A stretch of 64,000 nt of DNA from Pegea sp. RAD2-039 (GCA_034620365.1 JAQGEQ010000318.1:248001-312000); one strand, 5' to 3'. Positions 49,696-63,325 are shown, counted from the stretch's first letter. Notes: generated by a model from the sequence alone, not told the origin. A program made the numbers and translations.

Positions 49696-51313
49696 TAAAT
49701 TTTACTAGTAGATTGCTGTGAAGTTTATTTTCAGTATAAAGTTGCTTTTGAGGTCGTGTTTATTTTCAAAAACAATTAGAATAAAATCAAAATGTTCTTT
49801 CATGAATATTTTCATATTTTTTAATTGTTTGATAATTTACAAAATATAAAAAAGTTTGTTAGAATTTAGAGATTTATTTTAATCATCAAATCAGATCTTT
49901 TTTGTTTGAAGTTTTTTAGAAATTGAAGTTCATTAAATTTTTAACAAATTTTTGTCTAATAAGAAACAAATTCTGTGAAATTAGAAAATTTATTAACGAT
50001 ACATCTTATAGTGAAGTTCTAAACAAAAGTAGGATTTGATTAATTACTAAAAGTTAACGATTTAAAGATTTGTTCATTCGTCATTTTCGACATAAACGAA
50101 AACGCATTCAGTTCTGACTACAAAATTTTATAATAAATTGTTTAATCAAGATAAAAACTAAAAAAATATTTCACTTTATTCAGCGAAATTTTACAACTTT
50201 TCTAAATATCTTTATAAGTATCATTGACCTCGTCAATGATTTCATATAACATGATACCATGTTTCAAGGTTCTTGTGGTTTATTCTGTACATTAGTCTGA
50301 CTTTCTCATTCTTATTTCTTTGAATATTATGATGAGATAAAATGTTAGGGGCTCTGAAACTCGCCCAGAAACACAAACAGATTCACAAGGTTCTCTTATT
50401 ATAGATTTTATGGTGATAACCAGAATTACATACAGATAGATATTTGAGGTTTTTAAACTTGCGGCCTGAAACATTTGCAGCGATGATATTGACCTCAATA
50501 ATAAAAGCAATTACAGCAAATAACTTCTATTTTTATCTGAAAAATAATTTGCTGGTGAGAGTTAACTCAAAGAATTTAAAGAATATTAACTTCACTAAAC
50601 AAATTTGTCAAACTATTTTACTTGCTTATAATATTATACAAAGAGAAAGTTTCTACAATTTGTTTACTATTTTAATGTATGCTCTTTACTTATAATAATA
50701 TCAGAATAGTGAACACTGTTTCAAAGTTTTTATTAACATCAAATTTATCAAACTGAATATAAAGTATTAAGTTAAAAACAGACTAACATCTGATAATATG
50801 TCCAGTTAAAAATATACAAAATTTGTAAATTGTACATATTTGACTGTTCATTATACATATCAAATTAACACATTAAAAGGCTTTCAATGCTAAAATATTA
50901 ACAAAAATTATTAAATAGTTTATTTATACTAATTATTAGCTAAAACATCACAGAAAAAAGCTTTTAAAATAAAGCATTTCCAAAATTATTGAAATGTTAA
51001 ATCATATAAAAACTTAAACTTGCTTTTTATATCTTTTAAAATTGGTTTGGTTCAATTATTTGAGTTAATCAGGAAATTAAAGAAGACTTTAAAATAAAAA
51101 AACAATCTTTCGGAACTAGATTGAAAAGTTTAGCTTGAAAATTTTTAACAACTAAAACTGATAAAAATAATAATTGAAATTAATAATCTTTTTGAAAATA
51201 GTTAAAACACTTTTTCACTGTAATTTCTAAAAGTGGAACAGATACTCATGAGAAAAGTTATCTAAGTTTTGAAGAGATCTTGCTGATATAAAATATTTGT
51301 TTTTGTTAAAACA

Positions 51314-52451
51314 ATTGTTTGATTTATAAAATGTTACAAAATAAGTCTTGAAAACGCTCAAGTCACAAAGAAAACGGTTTGAAAAAGTTTAATTAAAATG
51401 CTGAATATTCTGAAGGGAATTGTCATCTATTGAGAAACCATCAAATTATGAGTTTTAATAACTTCTGTTATTCTCATTTGACAGGTTTTCTTATCTGACT
51501 ACAAATTGTCAGACTTTTGTCCAGCTGTTGATACAGAATTAATAATTTTAAGAAATCAAATATAACAAGTTTTACTTTTACAGCTTAAATTAAAATTTCC
51601 TGATAATCATTTCAATACAAACTGTATGTCCTCTTCTTGTGCAACAAAAACTTTTTACATTTCTGCTTAATTTTTTTAAAGTAATTTTACTTACGACAAA
51701 AATTGAATATTTTGTAGAAAGACCCTTCGTGAACATATGAAGAATAACCCATAAAATCAAAAAACGCAATTCCACTTTGCTTATGCTTATTTTCTTTCCT
51801 ATTTTCAAAACACGAAAAATTGAAATTGGATATAGAGGATACAACTTTAGATTTTAATGTCTTGTTTATAAACTGGTTTAATTTTAGTTGTTTACTCAAT
51901 TTTCACGGGAAATAACTTTATCTTTACAAGTAATTTCATTTGAAAACTTTTTAGTAAAAAATTAACATAAGGGTAGATATTTGAAACCGTTTAAAAAATT
52001 TAACACAAAGTTATAAACTTACTGTCTATAAATATATAATAATCCTAAACATGATAAAAGTTTAACTGGATTTAGATAACAAATTTAGAAGCAAACATTT
52101 TATCAGATTTTCATCTTTTTGTTTATCAGTAACTACTTCTTTTGCAGGACTTTTGGTAACATTATCATCAGTTACTGGGAAAGTTTCAGGTTTTGGTGAT
52201 GTCAAAAATTATAAATTAAATGATTTCATATAAATATATTTAAATATATATATATTGAATAGATATAGAAAGTTATAAGTTGCAAAAATCAAGACTAATA
52301 ATAATTTTATTTATGGTAATTTAATTTTTTTATACATTGTTACAAAAGCTCGATAATAAGATCAAGAAATTATAGCAAATAGACCAGATCGTCTTCTAGA
52401 CCCAAAAATTATGCTTACTAATTGGTGTTGAAGTACCAAGTGATGCAAATG
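51314..52451. repeat. 1.1-kb optional segment of flank A, unit 6
   Basis: Second copy of the segment at 26633-27754. It differs by scattered substitutions and a small insertion near 52080 (AACAAATTTAGAAGC region). The same two minus-strand frames remain open. Confidence 0.5.
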
Positions 52452-52505
52452 TAAGTAAAAAGGTACTACTTGATATTGAAGTACCAAGTGGTGCAAATGT
52501 AAGTA
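52428..52505 (+). repeat. Pair of 30-bp repeats, unit 6
   Basis: Copies at 52428-52457 and 52476-52505, as in unit 3. Confidence 0.6.
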
Positions 52506-53662
52506 TGCTTTTACACATTTTACACCAACAACTTTTACTGTCTGATATCCCCCACAAACTAAGCATCGCATCTTAACCGCTTTACTGCAATTAACTTCGT
52601 TCCACTTCATTAATCTTTAATTTTATTCACTAAAAAATAAATGAGTTAAATATTGTTACAGGGTTAAGTTTTTGAACAGATTTTAAATTTGATATTTTAC
52701 AATTTACTTTTGTATTTGTTTTTACAGAAGAATTATCTATAGAAATATCTTATGGTAACCTAGAGGTATTTCTTGGACGATGCTAACTGCTATAATTTGC
52801 AAAGAACAAAGTTTGTCGGTGAACTTGTCAAGAAATTTCATGTTTAGTAAAAACGCTGTTTGTTTATTAACTTTTTGATAAAATTAATCTAAAACTAACT
52901 ACAAAAGATTGGTCTCGACCTGTCAAAGTAACGTGGTCTGATATTCGAGTTCCTCTCTAGTTCAAATTACAGAAAAGGGAACTACGTATGTCAGTCATCA
53001 ATCAAACATATCCAAAAATAAATTCAACTTACTATGTAACTTGATCAGCATTGAGAGTTATTAAACGTGTAACTTCATTTTGTATTTTTACAGTAATATG
53101 TTTTAGTGAGAGGTATAGTTGATTAACAATAATTAATTTTTCTTATAAGAGTTTCTATGAGGCTATAAAGTATTTAGGAATTGTGCAAAAATGAAAGTCC
53201 CATGATCGTATATGTTTGCAGCTGTAACTTTTTCAAATATTATCAAAGATTTATAGTAGTAAGTGAATATGCTGGAAGCATAAAGTTTGAAAGGTGGTAA
53301 TTACTTCAGTTTTTAATGTCAAAGCTTCGTATTCGAAAGCTGATGAAAGCATTACATTAAGCAAGTTTAGTTTAATAAGCTCATATCAATGTAAGATGGT
53401 TTTTTCTACTGATTAGATGGAATAACAACGAATTGGAGAAAATTTATTTCAGTTGTATAGAAAAATGTGGTTTATAAAATTTAGATAGAATCCAACTTTG
53501 CCGTCAAAGATACAAAATATTTATACTTGATAAAGAGTAATGTTTCCTATCGAACGCTGAAGTTATCTTTCCAAACTGTGGATGAATATAGTTGTTTCAA
53601 AAAAATGTGTAATAGTAAACCATGAAAAAAAATTTTTATTTATTGATCTCGAATTTGCTTTT

Positions 53663-53851
53663 TTTTTTTTTATAAATGCGAAGGAGGGTGCCTAAAGAGA
53701 GCACAACTCACTAACACACATTCTCAGGAGTTTTTTATGGTTTTTTTTTCTCAGGAGTTTTATATGTCTCCACCTGGGTTCGAACCCGGTACTTCCAAAC
53801 TAGATGTTCCTTGTAGCTAGGTGTAGTAACCGCTTCGCCATCAAGCAGGAC
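53663..53851 (-). mobile_element. tRNA-derived SINE with LINE-type tail, copy 2
   Basis: Same element at the same site as 44921-45115, with A box at 53830-53840 and B box at 53777-53786. Its A/T tail is shorter (TATAAATGCG against TATATATATAAATGCG). It was inherited by duplication of the unit and is not a separate insertion. Confidence 0.8.
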
Positions 53852-54178
53852 AATCATAAACATCTATATAATAGACTTCTATTGTAAATTCAATAAATAT
53901 ATATAATTGAATTTCAATACAGAAAGTGTCAATTTCTTTCCATCTACATAGCTTATAAAGTTCAGCAGAAATTCTTTCAGTTGTTTAATAATTAGTTTGT
54001 CAGAGTTTTCTTTACATTTTTGAATAAATAAAATAAAATAACTGTTTGACTTTATTGTTGTAACTAATAAAAGATAATCTCTTTAATAATCTCTTCAGCG
54101 ACTTTTCACCAACCACCTCATGATAGCATCATGAAGCTTATTTGGGCTAACCAATAACATCATTAATATCAATAGAAG

Positions 54179-54439
54179 CTGATATCAGCATTTGCATCAG
54201 TAGGACACCTGGTACATTTAATCTGGCATAATACAAAGCTATCTTTTAAAACCAAGGCGACCATTTATAGAGCGTTTGTCTCTTGTACGCTATCGTACGT
54301 TAGCAAAACATGGACTTTGTCGAAAGCTAAAGAAATTAAAATAAAGACGTTCTGTTTTCGATTTTTGTTGTCTCTGTCAAAAATTGAATTTAACGTGACA
54401 GAAAAAGATGTCAAACTAAGAAGTCTTGAATCAAACTAA
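54179..54439 (+). mobile_element. Degenerate RT relic, unit 7
   Basis: Copy of the RT relic with the unit 1/2/5 type of distal part, although its neighbouring SINE groups it with unit 6. This points to a switch of template within the upstream block. Confidence 0.65.
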
Positions 54440-55442
54440 TCTGCCAACAATGTAGTTCATGCTAAACATCAAAGGCTTCACATGCTCTACTACTTTTACT
54501 AATAATTTCAGAAAGGTCTTTAACAAATTATTTTTTCTAGTTACTATATAATGTTAATTATGAAAATGATTTTTCAATTTCTTTCAACAAGTTAGAGAAA
54601 ATAAAAATAATTTTCTAATTTTCTAGATTGATTTATTTTTGAAATTATTTTGTAGCGTTTTACGTTTTTCTAATTTCGAATTATTCTAACTTTTCCTGAT
54701 GAGTCTTCTTATATGCTTTTAACAAATGTTAATATTATTTATTATTATTTAACATATATTGTAATTATTCAGTTATAGATTTACAAAATTCAACTTATAC
54801 TACTTTTATTTATAACTACCTATAATATAATTGTAAAATATTTTGCCGCCGACGTAAATGGATTTCATCATTCGTTTTCAGATTACTGTCATCTGCTAAT
54901 TAACTCTATGTAACTAGCGTCTATCATTCTTGTAGTTGTCATTATTCTTAGTTGTCTTCTTATTACTTTGAATAAATCTCTTTATAAGAATTATCTTTAC
55001 TTTCAATAAAAATTTATCATCGTTTTGTTTTATCTACTATTTTTTTAATTTTTAGAAAACATTTTTAATTAATCTTTTTCGAAATTTTTCTTTTTATATC
55101 AAACTTTTTTAATTTATTTTAGTGAAATATTTTCTTTTAATTTTAATGATGCTACTTGATTGAATTAATTTTTATAATTTAATACATTTTCTTATGATTT
55201 TATATTTTTGTATTTGATTTTAACTAACTTAAACTTGGTAGTTTATGATTATAATAATTACTTTCTATCAAAATATGTTCGGCGTTTTACTATTGCAAGT
55301 TCTAAAAAATTTATTTTAAAAGTTTTAAAAAATTGCTAATATTTAATTCAAATACTTTTTTTCTTTTGAGATTATTTATTATTTATCTTAAATTATTTAT
55401 CCGATATTTCGATTTATTTGGTAGTTTTAAAACTAAACTGTT

Positions 55443-55451
55443 TATATAAAT
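55443..55451 (+). promoter_or_regulatory. TATA-like box, unit 7
   Basis: TATATAAAT, 65-73 bp before the ATG at 55516. Confidence 0.5.
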
Positions 55452-55515
55452 CAACTAATTCATTTATATAACATCAGCAGTTGGTAGATTTTCTAAACTT
55501 GTTAATTGCATCAAA

Positions 55516-58437
55516 ATGGTAGATAGATCAAATAGCAAAGTTTTTTTCGATTCAATTATGCCACCTACAGATGATAAAAGGTTAGTAGAATTTTGTGTCT
55601 TCACTTAAAATTGTTCGCTAAGTAAACTTACTTTAAATTCACTTTTTATTTAAAATAAACACAGATTACAAAAATTATTTATGTTGCATTTAAAAAGATT
55701 AATAACTTAAATTTTATCGATTTTAACTTGTAATTATTATATTTCTAATTTGTTTTAGAGTCATTTTAGTGTTACTCAATCATTTAAAAGAGTTTAAATT
55801 TTATTGTTTTAGTTATTTATAAATTTAAGAACTGAAATAAGTATTTGTGATTTTAATTATTCACTTTTTTATTTTTATCAAACTTGTTTCTAATTCTTTA
55901 ATTATAATTTGATACTAAAGTAAATTATACTTTTGATAATTTTAGAGATGAAGTTTCGGAAGTTGATAATTGTACAAATCTTCATCAACTTAAACCGAAT
56001 GACTCTTCTGAAGATTCTCAGGTTCATGATGTTAGCATCAAAGTGAAATTAAATGAATTTGAAAGAAGTTTCAATTGTGACAAACGTATATTAGTTGCTG
56101 CTTCACCTTATTTTGAAGCAATGTTTCGTGGTAAGTTAGATTCAAGATTCAACTTCAATTGTGAAAATAACTGAATATACAAAAAACTATTTGAATTTAT
56201 TAAGGTGGTGGATTTAAAGAATCATATTCTCGTGAAGTTACCTTAAATGAGGTAGACCCAAATGTATTCTCTGATCTTCTAGGATACATTTACACAAACA
56301 AAATACAAATCAATGAAGAAAACGTTGAGAAACTCATGATTGCAGATTCCATATTTCAAATAAATGGCTTAGAGAAGTTATGTAGCAAGTAAGCTAGTTT
56401 TTTCAAATCAGTTTCTTTCAATAGTTTTTGTAATTATACTTTATCAATTACAGCTTTTTGGAAAGTCAAATAGAGATTTCCAACTGCTTCGAATTTGCAA
56501 CATTTGCTGAGAATTATGGATTTTTGGAGCTTTCAACGAAAATAGGAAAATTTATTGGAAAAAACTTTATAGAAGTAAGAAAATAGAGAAATGATATTTT
56601 CTTGGCTAAAACATTTTAAGTAGAAAGATTTTTTCTACTTCATCAAACTTAAATATTTATGAAATATTTACTTGCTTTGTTATTTCTACTGATTTTGTTC
56701 TTTTCATATTTAAGAAGAAAACTTTTTGATTGATCTCATGATATTTAACAGATTTCTAAATGTGAAGAATTCAAATTACAACCAGATTCTGTAATTTGTA
56801 AAATAATTTCAAAAGATGAGCTTCATGTGATTTGTGAATCCCAAGTATTCAATGCTCTTTTAGATTGGATCAAATATGATTTAACTTCAAGAAAACATTT
56901 TTTAAATAAATTAATTAAGAACGTAAGTATCTAGAAACTATAAAGTTGTAGACTTGTGAGTATAAAATTGTGATTTCTCTAGGTACGATGCCATTTAATA
57001 AATCCAAATTTTATTTCGATGAAATTAGAAAGTTGTGATGTAATTAGAGATACTTGTTATGAATATCTCAGCAAGGTCCTCGATGACCTCAAAGCTTGCA
57101 TCCCAATTGAAAGTAAGCCAAGACAACTTGATATTCGGCAGGTAAGATTATTTAATTAAATACTTTCCACTTCAACCACTGACATATGACGTCATAGGTG
57201 ATGTACATCATTGATGGATCCAATAGATCTGATGAGAAATCTTTGAAAAGTGTAAAGTTCCGTTTGTCTGAAACGGAAGTTTGGTTTAAACTCCCAAAGA
57301 TATGTCTTCGAAAAACTAGGGAATCTGTTGTCATCAACGGTTTCATTTATATGTTAAAGAGGAATGGTGATATGGAAAGGTTAGAAGCATGAAGCAAATG
57401 ATGACATCATCATTGCAAACTAAATATGACGTCATCACATTTCTAGATACGACCCAATTTTAAATGAGTGGAAGAAGTGCAAAAGTTTAGAAGATAACTT
57501 GTCTTTAGACGGTCGAATGTGTTGGCCGAGATTTGGAGTTATTAAAAATGAATTGTACATTTTTAAAGAGTATTATGAAGAATATGATGATGATTCTCAT
57601 TATTTAAAAAATAACAGAATAGTAAAGTGAGTGATGAAATGAGATTTTAACCAAAATTTCATATTCCAAAAACTATTATGTTATTTCCAGATACGATCCG
57701 ATCACTGATGAATGGACGCAAAGAGCTTCATTAAATAGATATCGTGACGCTTTCGGTTCTGCTGTCTTCAACCGGATGTTGTATGTTTTCGGTGGTTACG
57801 ATTTGAATAACATAGTTGCTAGTGTGGATAAATATGATCCACAGAGGGACGAATGGAGTTCTGTAAAATCGATGTTGACACCTCGAAGTTATCTAGGTAT
57901 TTGCTGATGACGTCACGATGACGTTTTGATCTTATGATGATAACTAATTTTAAAATCATTAAAGATGTAGTCACACTTGGCAACTATATCTACGCCATTG
58001 GTGGTTGGAATCAAGAAGAAGATGAAGTTTTAAAGACTGTTGAAAGATACGATGTCCTCAATGATAATTGGGAGTTTGTAGCAAGTATGAAATATGCAAG
58101 AGAAGATCCAAAAGCTGTTGTCTTTAATAAGAAGATTTATGTTTTTGGTAAAACTTTTCTTATGTTTGGAATTGAAAAACTTTTTAATAAAATATTTATG
58201 ATGTTTACAATAATTTGCATAATTGTGATGAGCTTGTTGATTGTTTCAGGAAGTTTACCCGAAGTTGATTATGAAGAAGAAAATGTAGGTCAAGAATGTT
58301 ATTTAGAAATTGTCGAATGTTACAATGAAGTAACAAATGAATGGAAAGAAGTTGCAAGAACGAAAGAATGGATTTATAAAGTCATAGTCAGTTATCAACC
58401 ATGTGTACCTGACATATGTGAAAATTTCCCATTTTAA
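55516..58437 (+). CDS. BTB-BACK-kelch protein, unit 7 (607 aa)
   Basis: Exons: 55516-55580, 55946-56130, 56205-56388, 56454-56574, 56752-56922, 56983-57141, 57198-57379, 57447-57626, 57691-57896, 57965-58147 and 58250-58437. All are in phase, 607 codons plus stop, the longest member. Exons 7, 8 and most of 9-10 are close to unit 1 (EYYEEYDDDSHY loop, VASVDKYD, IGGWNQEEDEVLK). Exon 11 (FGSLPEVDYEEENVGQE) instead resembles unit 4. Exon 9 has SAVFNRMLYVFGG where others have CAVFNRMLYVVGG. Exon 1 has KVFF for KVVF. Exon 5 is preceded by an AACAG acceptor instead of ACCAG. Intron 10 is 102 nt, open and in frame. Presumed Cullin-3 adaptor; substrate unknown. Confidence 0.9.
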
Positions 58438-58441
58438 TAAA
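58436..58441 (+). terminator. Poly(A) signal overlapping the stop, unit 7
   Basis: AATAAA overlaps the TAA at 58435-58437. Confidence 0.55.
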
Positions 58442-60670
58442 TAAATTTTACTAGTAGATTGCTGAGAAGTTTATTTTCAGTATAAAGTTGCTTTTGAGGT
58501 CGTGTTTATTTTCAAAAACAATTAGAATAAAATCAAAATGTTCTTTCATGAATATTTCATATTTTTTAATTTTTTGATAATATACAAAATATAAAAAAGT
58601 TTGTTAGAATTTAGAGATTTATTTTAATCATCAAATCAGATCTTTTTTGTTTGAAGTTATTTAGAAATTTAAGTTCATTAAATTTTTAACAAATTTTTGT
58701 CTAATAAGAAACAAATTCTGTGAAATTAGAAAATTTATTAACGATACATCTTATAGTGAAGTTCTAAACAAAAGTAGGATTTGATTAATTACTAAAAGTT
58801 AACGATTTAAAGATTTGTTCATTCGTCATTTTCGACATAAACGAAAACGCATTCAGTTCTGACTACAAAATTTTATAATAAATTGCTTAATCAAGATAAA
58901 AACAAAAAAAATATTTCACTTTATTCAACGAAATTTTACAACTTTTCTAAATATCTTTATAAGTATCATTGACCTCGTCAATGATTTCATATAACATAAT
59001 ACCATGTTTCAAGGTTCTTGTGGTTTATTCTGTACATTAGTCTGACTTTCTCATTATTATTTCTTTGAATATTATGATGAGATAAAATGTTAGTTGGCTC
59101 TGAAACTCGCCCAGAAACACAAACAGATTCACAAGGTTCTCTTATTATAGATTTTATGGTGATAACCAGAATTACATACTGATAGATATTTGAGGTTTTT
59201 AAACTTGTGGCCTGAAACATCTGCAGCGATGATATTGACCTCAATAATAAAAACAATTACAGCAAATAACTTCTATTTTTATCTGAAAAATAATTTCCTG
59301 GTGAGAGTTAACTCAAAGAATTTAAAGAATATTAACTTCACTAAACAAATTTGTCAAACTATTTTACTTGCTTATAATATTATACAAAGAGAAAGTTTCT
59401 ACAATTAGTTTACTATTTTAATGTATGCTCTTTACTTATAATAATATCAGAATAGTGAACACTGTTTCAAAGTTTTTATTAACATCAAATTTATCAAACT
59501 GAATATAAAGTATTAAGTTAAAAACAGACTAATATTTGATAATATGTCAAGTTAAAAATATACAAAATTTGTAAATTGTACATATTTGACTGTTCATTAT
59601 AAATATCAAATTAACACATTAAAAGGCTTTCAATGCTAAAATATTAACAAAAATTATTAAATAGTTTATTTATACTAATTATTAGCTAAAACATCACAGA
59701 AAAAAGCTTTTAAAATAAAGCATTTCCAAAATTATTGAAATGTTAAATCATATAAAAACTTAAACTTGCTTTTTAGATCTTTCAAAATTGGTTTGGTTCA
59801 ATTATTTGAGTTAATCAGGAAATTAAAGAAGACTTTAAAATAAAAAAACAATCTTCCGGAACTAGATTGAAAAGTTTAGCTGAACAATTTTAACAACTAA
59901 AGCTGATAGAAATAATAATTGAAATTAATAATCTTTTTGAAAATAGTTAAAACACTTTTTCACTGTAATTTCTAAAAGTGGAACAGAGATACTCATGAGA
60001 AAAGTTATCTAAGTTTTGAAGAGATCTTGCTGATATAAAACATTCGTTTTTATTGAAAACAGTTGTACTACTTGATAGAAAGTAGAAAAGGTACTACTTG
60101 ATATTGAAGTACCAAGTGGTGCAAATGTAAGTATGCTTTTACACATTTTACACAAACAACTTTTACTGTCTGATATCCCCCACAAACTAAGCATCACATC
60201 TTAACCGCTTTACTGCAATTAACTTCGTTCCACTTCATTAATCTTTAATTTTATTCACTAAAAAATAAATTAGTTAAATATTGTTACAGGGTTAAGTTTT
60301 TGAACAGATATTAGATTTGATATTTTACAATTTACTTTTGTATTTGTTTTTACAGAAGAATTATCTATAGAAATATCTTAAGGTAACCTAGAGGTATTTC
60401 TTGGACGATGCTAACTGCTATAATTTGCAAAGAACAAAGTTTGTCGGTGAACTTGTCAAGAAATTTCATGTTTAGTAAAAACGCTGTTTGTTAATTTACT
60501 TTTTGATAAAATTAATCTAAAACTAACTACAAAAGATTGGTCTCGACCTGTCAAAGTAACGTGGTCTGATATTCGAGTTCCTCTCTTGTTAAAATTACAG
60601 AAACGAGAACTACGTATGTCAGTCATCAATCAAACATATACAAAAATTAATTCAACTTACAATGTAAGTT
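58438..60670 (+). repeat. 3' flank type A, short form, unit 7
   Basis: Type A flank without the 1.1-kb segment, younger A subgroup. No gene is seen. Confidence 0.75.
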
Positions 60671-61563
60671 GGTCAGCATTTACAGTCATTACACGTGTAA
60701 CTTCATTTTGTATTTTTACAGTATTACGTTTTAAATAAAAGTGAATTTGATTTAAAAATTTCTTATAAGAGTTTCTAGGAGGCTATAAATTATTCAGGAA
60801 TTGTGCAAAAATGAAAGTCCCATGATCGTATATGTTTGCAGCTGTAACTTTTTCAAAAATTATCAGAGATTTATAGTAGTAAGTGCATATGCTGGAAGCA
60901 TAAAGTCTGAAAGGTGGTAATTACTTCAGTTTTTTTATGTCAAAGCTTCGTATTCGAAAGCTGATGAAAGCATTACATTAAGCAAGTTTAGTTTAATAAG
61001 CTCATATCAATGTAAGATTGTTTACTAAATTATTTGATAAAGAAAGTAAGAATTTCGAAATGAAGATTATAGAAAAAATCACAATGATTATCTAGATAAA
61101 AATTCAATTAATTGTCTTAAGTCGTTTTATTTCTACAAATATTTCTCTTTGTTTAATAAATTAGTGGTTAGATTTACCTCCACAGTTTATAAAACCTAAT
61201 AATTGACTAGTTTAAACTTTCAAGTCATTTTAGTGTAACCCACTAATAACTTTCTAATGATAATGAAAGTTTTAGTAGAGTAAAATTTTTTACTTTTTAT
61301 AAAATTTATCGTATTTGGGTCATAAGATAAGATTTTAAACAAATAACAATGAAATCAAAATAAAATATTTTGAAAGTAGTTAGAAAATATTCTTGTTGAA
61401 ATAGTTAATAATCAACTCTAAACTAAACTGAGTTTTTTAAAGACGTTTCAGTGTTCACTTTCAGTAAAAGTTCAATTTTGACATTTGTATTTAGGAAATA
61501 TTGATGTTAGTTATTGTTATAAAATATTTCAGTTTAAACGAAACTGACAAATAATTTCAAAAC
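60671..61563 (+). repeat. Truncated upstream block, unit 8
   Basis: The first 0.9 kb or so of an upstream block, up to GACAAATAATTTCAAAACT. It then joins directly to the sequence that normally lies just past a gene's stop codon. The RT relic, promoter and entire gene are missing. Confidence 0.85.
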
Positions 61564-61568
61564 TACTA
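61560..61568 (+). other. Deletion junction removing the unit 8 gene
   Basis: CAAAACT, which continues TTTATTAATTC in full units, is followed here by ACTAGTAGATTGCTG, the start of the gene-proximal 3' flank. Only about one base is shared at the join, which suits end joining better than homologous recombination. By comparison with unit 1, about 5 kb is missing. Confidence 0.85.
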
Positions 61569-63325
61569 GTAGATTGCTGTGAAGTTTATTTTCAGTATAA
61601 AGTTGCTTTTGAGGTCGTGTTTGTTTTCAAAAACAACTGATGCTGATGTTTTTATGATTTTATTTCTTGTTGATTCATTTGAAACATTTAGTAGAATTGA
61701 TTTATTATTGAAAGATGTTGAACCAACTTAGTAAAATGCGTTGATGTCGTTTATTTCAGAAGATCATTATCCTCTACTGACTTTAGGAAAGTTTGAAAAT
61801 CTTCCTTTGATCATCTGTTTTAGAGCCTGAGATGTTGATGATTCTAATTTAAAGTTCTTTACAGTAATATCAGCCAGGATTTACATAGTTTAGATGATGC
61901 TAGAGAATTTTGTTTTGAAGTTATTCTTCATTTAAGAAATTTGAATATTTTGTTTAGTTTGATATTTCAAAGTTTCTTTTAGTTACATTAGCATATGAGA
62001 CTTACTAAGCTTGAATCTCATTTATCGAGTCTTCTTTTTAAGAGGTCAACTTTTAAACAAGTCCTTAGTTTCAGCATGTATCTTGGTACTTGGTAAATCT
62101 AAACTACTTTTACTTGGTTTATTGATCATTTTACATTCTTTACACAACTACGTAAGAAAACTGAAAAAAGACAGTAGCCTCTTTTTGTCATTTTCATCTA
62201 ACACAGAAGATTAAATGCTTATTTCGTCATGCAGTATTTGAAATGACTCCATGCTTCACAGTAAATGTAATATACTCGTGATAATTACTTATTATTGATG
62301 CTATCTAAGCATACACCTTAAGTGATAGATGTATTAGGATCTTTCTGTAATAAGTCAATATCATATATAAAGTATAACATATAAGCTTATTTAAATAATA
62401 TAATAATTATGGCCACAATTTCCGATTAATAATATTTATATAAACGTAATTAAGACTTCTAAAATAAAAATATATTGAACACTAATAAGTGTTTATTAGT
62501 AGTAAGTTTTGATTGTTTTTAATCAAACATGAAATTAAACGCAAGCAGGTTATTGATTAGCTTTCATAGTGAGTAAAAAATGGTTTGTCTACGATGCTAG
62601 GAAAAGAAATTCTTTTATGATTATTGAAGTAAAACCATTAATTTTTCTCAATGTCATGATATTTGCATCGCATATGTCTTCTTGATCTTCTTTTTCTCCA
62701 TCACTTGGTCAACATTTCTTTGAGATTAGGCAATCTGCAAGTTCTTTATTGTTTCTAAGCTAATCAAGTTGTAAAGTGACAAATAGTAGTCACAAAATCA
62801 GAATCATAAAATCAGGAATAAAAATTTTATTAATTTGTGAATTGCTTTTAATATTCTACATAATAGAAGGTAATGTATTTGTTGCAATTCTTGTAAAATC
62901 AAATGTTATAAAAGATCATCATACAAATTCAAGAGATGGAAAATAAACAGTTAAAAAAACTGCAAATTAGAAAATATTGACAATTTTCTTTTACAGAAGA
63001 CTTTATTCAAGTCAAACTTGATTTTAATCACAAACAGATTAGATATATTTTTCATCACTACAAAATTCTTTCAGTTTAAATGAACATTGATGTCAAATAG
63101 CAACTAAATAAAACATCTAATTTAATAAATTTCGTATTATTGATTATTACACTGATGTTTAAGAAGTTAAAACATACTATTTATTCATTTCAATCATACT
63201 TCAATCTAACTCTGTTATTTACCCTTTTAGTAAAACAAAATTTTATACAATTAATATATCAACGATTATGTATCTAAAAACATTTGAAATTTTAAAATCT
63301 AGTATCAACTTTATGTTAAATTAAT
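61564..63325 (+). repeat. 3' flank type B, unit 8
   Basis: Third copy of the B flank. About 110 bp near 63325 are missing relative to units 2 and 4. No gene is seen. Confidence 0.75.

Larger units (their letters stand above)
49692..53042 (+). repeat. 3' flank type A, long form, unit 6
   Basis: Type A flank with the optional segment. Its proximal part is of the younger A subgroup (units 5-7) while its distal part matches unit 3, so the flank looks like a recombinant. No gene is supported. Confidence 0.75.
53043..55442 (+). repeat. Upstream block, unit 7 (deleted form with SINE)
   Basis: Shares both the deletion junction (about 53400) and the SINE with unit 6, so units 6 and 7 descend from one duplicated block. 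No gene is seen. Confidence 0.8.
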
